This document shows positions 53,344-64,000 of a stretch of DNA of 64,000 bases, piece by piece. Position 1 is the first letter of the stretch; each line of letters opens with the position of its first letter. The notes under the pieces are model-generated. The model was given only the letters and a program-made list of their open reading frames with translations, made no database searches and was not told where the DNA came from. The stretch comes from Adineta steineri. Lineage: Eukaryota > Rotifera > Eurotatoria > Adinetida > Adinetidae. The translations under genes and the position numbers were made by a program. Where the stretch lies: assembly GCA_905250115.1 (NCBI GenBank), contig CAJNOI010000179.1:118814-182813 (forward strand), read 5' to 3'.

Positions 53344-54071
53344 ATGTTTGGTATTGAAAAAAAAACCATTAATTCATCTATCTATCTATTTTTCTTTATT
53401 CTTCTTATCAATCAATTTATTATTGTTCATTCATTTCGACTTATGCAAGACGATTTTGATCAGGTAAATCTAACGTTCTTATTTCATTTGTATCAATTAA
53501 CGATTTGCTTATCATTAAAATCTGATCTACATAAAACAGTTTTTATCATCGTTTCTGTTATAAGATAGATATCGACCTTGTCTTATAAGTTGATCATTGA
53601 TGAGAGATCTCTTGAACTTCCAGACAGACTCGTATGTCTAAGATGTTACTATTGTTATATGCACAAGGTTAAAAGGGGTCGACGGAAGAAAACAAAAAAG
53701 AACTATTACATCTACATATAAACGATTTTTTTTGTCTAATATATTTATAGTATGAACAAGACGATAAACGACGTGCGGTTATGGGACGATTGGCATTTGA
53801 AAATTTTGCAGTTCCAGGTAGAATAAATAATAAAATCTATTGATTTCATATTTGGAATTTTCTAGAAGATGTAGTATTCTCTGACAATGAATTACAAGTA
53901 CCAGTCGAATCAACCAAACAACGTAAGATATAATGTTAAATAATAAATATTGATTTTTTTTAAATATTCTAATTTCTATTAGGTCGATTCTGTTGTATGA
54001 ATCCACTCAGTGGCCGAAAACGTTCTGTACGAGATCTAACACGAAAACAACTCGAAAAAAAACAAATCTAA
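53344..54071 (+). CDS. Small secreted prohormone-like protein (candidate neuropeptide precursor)
   Basis: Four exons join in phase to a protein of about 110 residues: 53344-53463, about 53751-53817, about 53867-53922 and about 53982-54071. Residues 1-30 are a strong signal peptide (SSIYLFFFILLINQFIIVHS). The rest is short, polar and cut by basic cleavage sites: DDKRRAVMGRLAFENF, KQRRFCCMNPLSGRKRSVRD. The segment FCCMNPLSG followed by RKR has the classic layout for a peptide released by dibasic cleavage and amidated at Gly (FCCMNPLS-amide). The rest of the C-terminus is basic (LTRKQLEKKQI). The 8-residue length between RR and GRKR and the leading FC recall crustacean cardioactive peptide precursors, but the second Cys is misplaced, so homology is doubtful. 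AATAAA at about 54133. Product identity unknown. Confidence 0.7.
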
Positions 54072-54353
54072 CATTTTGTTAATCAATTAAACGAATGCAA
54101 CTCGCTCATTATTATTTATAAATGTCAAACAAAATAAAAATAAAAATAGAAACTATTTATTTGCGTTTGTTTTTTGTCGTCTTAAAGATTGTATATTTAA
54201 ATATAATCACATACATTCAAAAAACAAAAATATATAGAGACAAGAAAATATTACTGAAAGAATGACTACTTTTAAGCGGATTCACAATAAAAAATTTAGA
54301 CATTTTATGTCAGAAAAAATATATTCTTGTATACAAATCATCATATTCGAAAT
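54072..54353. terminator. Convergent 3' region, prohormone-like gene / ABCA copy 2
   Basis: The two genes end tail-to-tail 282 bp apart. AATAAA at 54133-54138 on the plus strand suits the small gene; both transcripts probably end within this stretch. Confidence 0.4.
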
Positions 54354-57300
54354 TCACGTTGGTTCTATATGAAAAGATAATTATTAATAGTAAATATATA
54401 TATTTTGATTAACTTACCAATACGATTAGTTCGATGCATTAATTCATAATGATTTTCTTGATTAGATATTTGTTCTATTATTTGATCATCTTGTTGCATT
54501 TTAGCAAAATTTACAAATACATCATCAAGTGTCACTTGTGAAATAGTGTAATCTTCTATAAGATTTAATAATTCTTCTCGTGCTTTTTCTAATATACTAA
54601 ACATTTTATATAACGGAACATTTGTTGATACACGAAAATGTATCATTTTATTATGTACTTCTTTAACAATAGCTTCTGGAAGATATTGTTGAATATAATC
54701 AATAATATCTTTTCTTTTTACATCAATATTTGTTCGAACAAGTATTGTATAACCATCACCAAATCTATAGAAAGAACGCTATTTTTTTGTTAAACATGAA
54801 TTTTCCTATACTTTTCTTTTAAATGTTGTACACTACCAAGACATTTAAATTCTCCACTAACCATAATAACGAGTCCTTAATAAAAGAAATAGATAGAAAA
54901 AAAAGTTCTTTTTTTCAAAATATTTATTACGATTGCATAATGTTTCACATTCTTCCATTGAGTGGGATGTTATAATAACAGATTTTTGATCTTGACGAGT
55001 TAATGTTAATATACAATTCCATAGAAATCGTTTAGCACGTACATCCATTCCTGTTGTTGGTTCCTAAATATAATCAAATTTATTTTTACGAAAATATTTG
55101 ACTTCGTGACAAAATTTTCTCATTCATACTTCAATGAAATCTTTATTCTATAGAATCACTCAAATAATTTGTTTTGTTGAACTCATCCTCTTCCTGCAAA
55201 CTTTATGAATCTGGGTTAAAGCTTAAGAGCAGGTCAAATACGAGTTGCACTAACAAATTTTTATTATAATACTTACATCCATAAATATGATGGATGGATT
55301 TCCAATAATTGAAATAGCTGTTGATAATTTTCGTTTATTTCCACCTGAATAATGTTTTACTGGTCGATCAGCCCATAGTGTAAGACCAAGTCGTTTTAAT
55401 AAACAATCAGCAATCTATTAGAAATAATATTTTATTTAAAAGAAAAAGAAAGATAAATAAAAATTTTACAAATGAAATATTTTTTTCTTTAATTCCACGT
55501 AAACGAGCATAAAAATAAAGATGTTCACGTGCTGTTAATAACGAATCCAATGCATCAAACTGTGGACAATAACTACGATAAGAAAAAAAACAAAATTTTT
55601 AATGAATAAATTATTAAATTTATATACCCGATATTTTCTCGAACTTTATCTAATTGTTTAATAACACTATAATTATTAATATATGCATTACCATCTGTCA
55701 TAGATATTTCTCCAGTAAGCATTTTAAAAGTTGTTGATTTGCCTGAACCATTTATACCTAATAAACCAAAACATTCACCTTGTTTTATACCTACACATGT
55801 TTGTTTAACAGCTGTAAATTGTTTACCAAATAACCATCCATATATCTATAGAAATATTCAAGTATATATATTCTAACTAATTTGTTTCTTTTTACTTTCA
55901 CTAAATCAACCATTCGTAGAATATCATTACTTGTATTATTAGAATCATTATAGATTCTTTCTCGTTCAGTAGCAACATCATTATCTTCATTTGAAGATTT
56001 AATATTTGTTGACATATGAATGCAACCACTATAATAAACGAACATATAGATATATTAGTTAAAATTTTCTTTTTGTTTAATTTACCGATCAGGTATAAAA
56101 AATCGATATTGAACGAGGATAGTAAATATAAAAAAGATAATCCCTTGTAAAAATAATGCTAATAGATTTTGTCCAACAATATTCATTTGAAATGGTGATG
56201 TAGAAACATAACCAATAACTTAAAATACACAAAAAAGAATACTTTATTTAAAATTAAATCGAAATCAAAACCTACTATATTTAGTACTGATAGCATTAGT
56301 TTGATATGTTATACTCATATCGAATAAACCTCGTCCAAGACAATAATGTGGAAAAATAAGAAATAATTTTTTTAATATATTATTAACTCGTACAAGATCA
56401 GGTTCATCATCAAAACTATCCAAAGTAAATGTTGATATAGTTGTTATTATACCAATAAATATATTAATACATGATATAAGTACAAAACCAGTTGATGGTG
56501 TTTGAAAAAAATAATTTATTGGATACATTAATGGTATTATAGCAAAACCATATAGAAATAATAATAATACTAGACATAAAAGATTACTTCCAGAAACATA
56601 TGATTGAATATCAAATGCAAGAAATATAATTACACAAAATGCTATTGATATACAATAGTTTGTTAAATCCCAAAGAAAATTTCCCCACCAATAAGTTATA
56701 CCTATAATAAACGAAAATAATATCAAAAAGATAAGATTTATAGTCTTACCTTTAACACCACTAACAAATTGTAAATGTTTTGATGTTGTGATACGTTCAT
56801 CAATAAGAAAAACAAGAAAACTTGCCGGAATAAATGCTAATGCAAATATAACACATATTGCTGTAAAAAGTTGAATTGCAGCAAGACTTTGTAAAGCATC
56901 ACTATCGATTTCAATTTGACTTTGTGGTAATGGATGATTTATTGCTGTTATACCATAATTATCAACTGACATTGTGGAATTATTTTGTAAGAGAAGACCT
57001 CGTAACAATGCATTATTAAATACATTTAGAAATGCTACACTTGCTGGCCATCCTTTATTATTATACCAAATCTAAAATCAAAATAAATTTGTACATTCAT
57101 ATCCTCCTAAATGAAATTTAGAAATATATTTACTGAAGCTTGTGGTGGAAAAATTCGAAAGAGTGGAGCAATTTTTGTTGCATCAATTGTTGATAATGAT
57201 GATTGATTTTTTGGATTTGTTATATTAATTATTTGATTAATTAATCTTTCATTAACAAGTTGTACATCATTCGGCATATATCGTAATAAAAATTCAAACC

Positions 57301-60300
57301 CACCAAAACGTTTCATTAAATATTCTAGATTATATTCTGTTTTTACTATCCAATCACTTATATTAAATTCTTGTAAATCATATAAAATATCTTTTGTTTC
57401 AATTATATCATAATTAGCTGAAGGGCCACCACTACCTATTGGACATGTTTGCATTTTTTGCCAACAATCACATTCTGGTGATATACATGTTTCATTATAA
57501 TTAACTTGATTTAATGCATTCATTATATCATAACTTGTTGTAACATTAACATGAGTTGTATTTGTTTTTGAACATGGATATAATTTTTGATTAAGCATTG
57601 TTGACGGGATACAACGTGTACCTAATGATGGTGGTTTTGTAAATGTTTGTTGAATTGTTTGCGATATATTCGAAGCATTATTATTCGATAATGATTGAAA
57701 TATATAATTAGGATTACTCCAATACCACGGATGAAGAATAAGCATTGGTGGTGTATCAGTATTTGGTGATAATGTTGTAACAAGCATAGCAAGTAATATG
57801 AAAATAATTGGAAGGAGTATTTCAGCTATTAATCCTTTTATATTACGTTTAGTTCGATGAAAACGTTTAATAAGTAAACCTTTTATTTGTATAAATGTAC
57901 GATGTATACCTGTATATCGTTCAACAGTATAAGGACTCCATTCATCTAAAATAATAGAAAATAATAATAATTTTGATGAAAAATATTTGCATCATAATAC
58001 TAACTACTTAATCCTGTATTGGTTTCTAATTGATCATCATCATCATTATCATTATCATTACTAGTATCATCTAATTTTTGTGTTTGTTCTTCAACTTTTT
58101 TGTCTGATTTCTTAAAACGATTTTGAAATTTTTTCCACCATGATAAACGTTCATAATCTTCTGGTCGTTTAATTTCATTAGCAACACGAAGAAATACTTG
58201 TTCAAGACTACTATTTGATAAACCATAACTTTTTATTTGATATTTCTTTTTATTCGCATCAAGTTCAGCAAGCATTTTTGGAAAATATTTTGTATGTTTA
58301 GCATCATCGATTAAAATATAAGTTATTTGATCACCATGTTGTTCTTTTACACAAATATCAACTATAAACTGACGAAGAAAATCAGTTAATTTTAAAAAAC
58401 GTAATGAATTAATCGAAGAATTTTTATTTATAATTGGTCTAAGAACACTATCATCTGATGATGATGCTAATTCAATAATTAAATTGTAACCTTCACCATA
58501 TTTTCGTTTTAAATACATTGGTGTACCAACACATTGTAATTCACCAGAAGATATTATGGCCAAACGATCACTTAATAAATCAGCTTCATCAAGATGATGT
58601 GTTGATAATACAATGGTTCGTCCTGGTTTATATTTTAATACAAGATCCCATATGGCTCGTCGAGCAAATGGATCAACGCCTATTTAGAACAGAAAAACAA
58701 ATTAAATCTTATTTTATCTTGCGAATGAGTGTGGGTGACAGTTTAATGTATCACCCTCAACAAACCACCCTTACGGAAAAATCGTGACTATAAATTCGGC
58801 ATTCAAATTTACTAGTTGGCACATCTCTCAAAAGCTCTTACGCACTACACTAAAACGCTATTGTATATACCTGCTGTTGGTTCATCTAAAATAACTGTTG
58901 TTGAATTTCCAACAAAAGCAATAGCAATTGAAAGTTTTCTTTTCATTCCACCAGATAATTCTGTGGAATAATTATCTGCTTTTTTTTCTAATGCTAAATC
59001 ATTTAACATTTTATGTATTTCTGTTTCAATTGATTCTTTTGGTGCATCTTTTAATCTAATGAAAAACAAGAAATTAATGTTTACCAAATAATATTCAATT
59101 ATCTTACGCAGAAAAAAATTCTAAATGTTCTTTAACTGTTAATAAATCGAATAAAATATTATATTGAGGCGCAAAACCAAGACGTTTTCGAACAATTTTT
59201 ATATCTGTTAATATATCATAACCATCAATATATATTGTACCACTTGTGGGTGGTATTAGACCAGTTAATATGGACCATGTTGTACTTTTTCCAGCACCAT
59301 TTCGTCCAAGAAATGCTGTTATCATATTACGATAAAATTTAACAGATAAATTTTTCAATGCCATTTTATTTCCAAAATATTTCGATACATTTTCAATACT
59401 AATACCAAGTTCTCCTATATCATTTTCACCTAAAATATCCTTACATAAGAAAATTTTATTTAAATTAAAATTAAATTAACCATTTTGATTTTGATCTATT
59501 ACACATTTCATCTGTTCCGTACGTTGACGGATATTTTCTGCATTATAACCAAACCAATATGTTTTTGTAAATGGATAATACCATACTTGTGGAATACCAT
59601 ATTCACCTTAATATATATTCAATTTAAAAAAATAAAATTCATTTATTTTCTTACCGGGAAAAACATTTTCAATATAAATAGTTAATAACATATAAATCAC
59701 CGAATCGATTAACATCATAATAATACAATAAAGAAATGTAAAATTATCATTAGGTTTTACACCTCGATTTATATTCGACCATTGAATACCTTCAACCATA
59801 CCTTCAAAACGAGCAATATAATCACAACCAACTCCAAAAGCAACTGTTGATGAAAGACACTAAAACATATTGAAAAAGTTTGAATTATTTAAAAAAAAAA
59901 TATGAAATTTTTTACAGCAACTGCTTTTTGCCATATTTTTACTTGAGTATCATAACTAATTAATATAGTATATGGTAAATAGAGAACAAAATATATAATT
60001 CCAGCTCCTAGAATATTTATTTTTGAATTGTAATATGTATACATTTCATTTGTAAGTACATACCACAAGCAGCTAAATTAGCTCGATTAAATAATACACT
60101 GATAAGAAAACATTGAGTAATAGTAGCGACTGTATAACTTATGAAGAATACGAGTAATACAGAAAAACTAGAAAATTGTGTGATTTTTCCAAACTACAAC
60201 AGAGAAATATATTATTATAATTATTTAAGACATATTTTACTTTTAAAAGTAATATAAGAAAAAATGCTATTAACAACATAGTAGCTGTACATAAAATAAA

Positions 60301-63243
60301 CCAAGTAAACCAATGAACAGAATCATTCAAACCCATTATTCTCATTATTTCTTTTAATCGTCTTGAAGAAAAAAGAAAGTAAACATGTCTTTCTTATATT
60401 TATTTATTTACTTTTCTTTTTCATGAACAATATCTTTCACATTCATTGAAACTGTAAATATCCAACTTAATACCATAAATAATGGTAACATTCGACTAAT
60501 GGCATTAGAAAATCTAAAATCAATCATTCATATTTCGATTTACTAAAGACGAGAAAAAAATGAACAACATACTTATCATTAATCCAACATGGATACGGCA
60601 TTTGTTGTGTTTGTATACCATAGGAAATATTTCTTCCCGTTTGTGCATATATAATAGCACGTTCAAGAGCATTTTGTAAATAAATAAATAAATATGAATG
60701 ATATTTTGTTGATATTGGTGCACTAACACGAGGTGCGTATGAAAAATATCTATATAAATTATTAGAAGAAAAAAGAATGAAATTTATTTCTATTATTTAC
60801 TTGTCTGCTGTTTGAAATGTATTATCAACATAATCAAGTGCCATTCTTATTTTAAATCGAATATGTGTAGGTAAACTATCATTATCTCCTATAGTATCCA
60901 TAAATTCAATTGCGGCAAGAAAACTATTTGTTACAGAGTCATTTTGTCCTGCATAGACCATATCTAATTCACTATCCATTGCAATAAAACGATTACGTTC
61001 TGTACAAGCAAGAAATTCAGTTAAAACTATAAATAAATTCATTGATGTTTGATATGTTGTAAATTGTTGACAAATTAATGATGAATTCGAAAATGAATTA
61101 CATAATACTGGTATTATATCATTTATTGTTTGACTTGTAGATTCAATTTGACGAAGTAATCGAACAAGTTCATCTAATGATTCAAATGTTTGATTAATAT
61201 TTTTAATTATATTATCATAATGAATATTTGATGGATGATAATAGATTTTTCCATATAGAATAGGACGTAATAGTGTTGCAAATTGTCGTAGAATAGTATT
61301 TGAATTGAATACTTGATCAAACAAAGCACAGCGACATGTACGATTTACTGTTGAAAATTGCATAATTTTACCAGAACCAGTTATATATGATTCTTGACAT
61401 ATTTCAGATTCATCATAAGATAATAAATTTTCTGCTAACCTGTTATAATTAAACATAGTTAAAGTATCATCAGCTGTAGAACGTGTTTGAGTAGTTTCTG
61501 TTTGTTTATTTTGAGTAGTTTCACTTTGGTTGCTTTGATTATTTGAAGATTGATTGATAGTAAAAAACTGTGATAAATCATTACGACCACCACATAATGA
61601 TGTTAAACTATAATTTAAATAGAAAAAGGTTTTCAGTGATTATTATATTCTGAAAATAAATCTGCATAAACGGTGTGTTCTATCCTTTGTCTGCGGATTA
61701 CCCCGCATGGGACCCACAGTTATTTCTGTGTAATTTCAGCTTTTATCAGAGACTTATTTAAACATAATTCGACTTATAATTAGAGTATTTTATTATAATA
61801 ATCGATAATGGATCATAAACATACAAGAAATGACTTGCCGTATATTTTATGCGCAAAATTCAAATTAGAAAACGACTCTTTTATAAGTACTATACTCGAA
61901 TTTGTTGAATCTTAAATCTGATGCATGCTATTAGTAATATAAAATACAAATAAGTATGCTGCCAAAGTATTACCTAATACTACTATTGGTTTCATTGAAT
62001 GAAAAGCTAACATTAAGTATGTTTAAACGAGAATGAATTTGTTCCAGAGTTCGAGCAGCCTAAACACATCAATAATATTTTATGATAGTGTAATAAAAAT
62101 CAAGATTACATACTTGCATTCCATTCATAGTAAGTTTCACAATATCTGGTGCCATATTAGTCTAGAATTATTGAATAAAATGAAATAACTTCATAAGAAA
62201 ATCTTTATAATTTTACCAAAAGTATATCATCCAACTGATTTTGTACACTGATCAGAAATAATTTCAGATCAGTTGCTGATAAATTATTACATAAAAAATT
62301 TTTTGGTACAATTGCATCGGGTGAATTAATCAGAAAAGTTTTATTAAATTCTGTTTTATTACAAAATGATTGTTTTATATTTGTTTCTGATTGATATGAC
62401 TAGATGAAATTTAAAAAAAGCATAATTTAAATCTCTACATATAAATTGAATTGTTTAATTTACAAAGGAAAAGTTTTTTTGTGAACGTGAATAAGATATT
62501 TGTATTATAATATTTAAATTCGACTCAGATCTTTTGGTATGATTCATAAACCATGATTGATGAAGATTAGATAAACCAACAGGGTTTTGAAAAAGTGTAT
62601 TGATTATTGTTGTTGGAATAGATTGATTAAAATCATTCGTGCTTTTATTTGCCAAAATAGTACCTTATATTATATTTTCAAAGTACGTAAATCAATATTT
62701 GACATTATTCAAATATTAAAATACTTACCATTCCAAATAGTCGAATAACGTTGTAATGAATTAATTTGTGTAAAAAGTTTATCAAATAAATTAACCGTTT
62801 TATCATCATTAAAAATAATCGAAAGACTTTCACTTAAATCTGTTAATTGGTTCCAAAACGATGCGTCTCCATGAAATTCATCAGTTGTTTTTGATTGATT
62901 ATAACATGTATTATTCCATTGACAAATATAACTTTGTAATGCAGGTAAAAATCCAGTTGCTCCAAGATATTTTGGATCATTATAACCTTAAATAAATTTA
63001 TTAAGATAAGCTTTTAAAGAAAACAAATCTTACAAGCATCATAATAAAATGTTAAATTTCTTGTTCGAACCCACATAAGAATAAAAAATAAAAATAATGG
63101 CCAAATTAATTCAAATATCACTCGAGGCTAAATAAAACAATACAAATTGGTTTTAGAATAAATTTCTTATAACAAACCCATCGTCGACGTCGAATAGTAA
63201 AATTTTTCCATAAGATCAAACGAATCTGTCGGCAAACGCCCAT
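54354..63243 (-). CDS. ABCA-type full ABC transporter (copy 2, complete)
   Basis: Full-length ABC-A lipid-type exporter, roughly 1,600-1,700 residues over more than 25 short exons. Starts [20 protein letters not shown] at 63243. First half as in copy 1: TM1, Cys-containing extracellular domain, helices, NBD1 (Walker [10 protein letters not shown] near 59300, [10 protein letters not shown] near 58955, [15 protein letters not shown], then [20 protein letters not shown]). A linker follows ([20 protein letters not shown]), the second extracellular domain (57107-57787, with [20 protein letters not shown]), TMD2 (56265-57008), and NBD2 (Walker [10 protein letters not shown] near 55750, [55 protein letters not shown]). 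The end is [20 protein letters not shown], and a tiny last exon closes at TGA 54354-54356. All catalytic motifs are intact, so probably functional. The 5' half is duplicated in inverted orientation at 14637-18988. Confidence 0.9.
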
Positions 63244-64000
63244 TTTATTAGTATTATACTAAAAAAGAAATATTCCGTAAGCAAATAAGATGAGTGAGTG
63301 TCGCTATTCTCTTTACTAAACCTCACCCATACCCATAATAGTTTAGAAATTTATTCTAGAAAGCAAATATCTGGTACTTGTTTTTTGATGATATTGATGA
63401 ATCGTCTACCAACATAAAAGTCTGTTTCCTTTTCAGAAATCAGATATTTACTGAAAACTGGTCATGACTTCAAATAAATATAACTCAGTAGTTATTTTAA
63501 AATGTTTTTACTCATACATCACGTACAATATTTTGAGCGGAAGTTACACATATTGCTATTTATCTTGAAAAAAATAGGGTGTGATGTTCATATATTCCTG
63601 ATATAGAGTTTTATATTAAATTCATTCAACATTAATAAGAAAACTCTCATGAAACACATTGTCAAATTTGTCATACGAATGATATGAATTGTGTATAAAG
63701 AGAGAGAGAGGTAATATTATTATTTTAAAAAAATTACTAATTATTTTAAAAGGAAAACTTTAGTTGATAATATAGTTGTTTCTCCAAGCTGTTTTTAACA
63801 GACAATATGCTTACCAATTTGTTAAAAGAAAAAGAAACTCATTAAATTTAGCTCGTTAAAAAAGGAAAAAGCGAGATAGAATTGTGACTTGTTATGTTCA
63901 AAGGAATGTAAAATAGTAAAAAAGAGCAAGTTATCAACTCAACAGTTTTACTGAAGAACACATAGAAATCCGTCAGTCTAGAATGGAAAGAAAGACGGTA
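58735..64000 (-). repeat. Large inverted repeat, right arm (continues past window)
   Basis: Near-identical inverted counterpart of 13859-19110. The inner end lies at about 58735 in the intron after the EPTAG exon, where a short GT-rich hairpin (GAGTGTGGGTGACAG ... ATCACCCTCAACAAACCACC) is found. At base 64000 the match is still in progress, so the arm is longer than seen. Confidence 0.85.
63244..64000. promoter_or_regulatory. 5' flank of ABCA copy 2
   Basis: Inverted copy of 13859-14636, including the hairpin GAGTGAGTGTCGC...CTCACCCATACCCAT. No gene seen in the window part; if the arm continues, an inverted copy of the Josephin gene would be expected just beyond the window. Confidence 0.5.

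Noticed and set aside
53990..54035. Calling the small peptide gene a CCAP orthologue
   Set aside because: FC and GRKR match in spacing, but the second ring cysteine is absent and an extra adjacent Cys is present; evidence is too weak for a name.

Overview
The window looks like a scaffold piece from a bdelloid rotifer. It is very AT-rich, genes are split by many short (about 45-70 bp) GT-AG introns, and the proteins are plainly animal (Tousled-like kinase, UBA52, NT5C2, ABCA transporter, WAP/CCP secreted protein). The best lineage clue is an interstitial array of TGTGGG / CCCACA units, which I recall as the bdelloid telomere unit. The species cannot be fixed from this sequence.

Region 1 (1-7.8 kb) is accessory-like. 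It holds an unrecognised 295-residue ORF, an array of 22-24 bp units, several short GT-rich hairpin repeats, a small palindromic element, and a gene joining a WWE domain to an arginine-type ADP-ribosyltransferase domain. Region 2 (8.1-13.4 kb) is a conserved housekeeping block: NT5C2 (-), ubiquitin-L40 fusion (+) and a Josephin deubiquitinase (-). Region 3 (13.86-19.1 kb) is the 5' half of an ABCA transporter gene (+). It is one arm of a large inverted repeat whose partner lies at 58.7-64.0 kb, and it stops just before a 100-N assembly gap (19156-19255).

Region 4 (19.26-28.1 kb) holds an unrecognised gene cut by the gap, glycyl-tRNA synthetase, a scrambled block of pseudogene fragments around a head-to-head telomere-like array (24.93-25.24 kb), and an ABHD13/Bem46-like hydrolase. 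Region 5 (31.9-40.35 kb) has two tandem glutamine synthetase genes with patchy near-identity, then a secreted WAP + multi-CCP protein. Region 6 (43.0-54.1 kb, + strand) has a Tousled-like kinase, an anamorsin (CIAPIN1) gene that lacks half of its Fe-S ligand cysteines and has a Tc1/mariner relic in an intron, and a small secreted prohormone-like gene. Region 7 (54.35-63.24 kb, -) is the complete ABCA gene, near-identical to the truncated copy at 14.6-19.0 kb.

Most genes are unrelated housekeeping loci with no operon logic. The structural interest is in genome architecture (inverted near-identical arms, head-to-head telomere repeats, dispersed telomere-like hairpins, gene-conversion-like patches) and in three unusual proteins: WWE-ART, cysteine-poor anamorsin and a prohormone-like peptide precursor. 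Exon joins were worked out by eye from reading frame and GT/AG sites and were not checked against transcripts.
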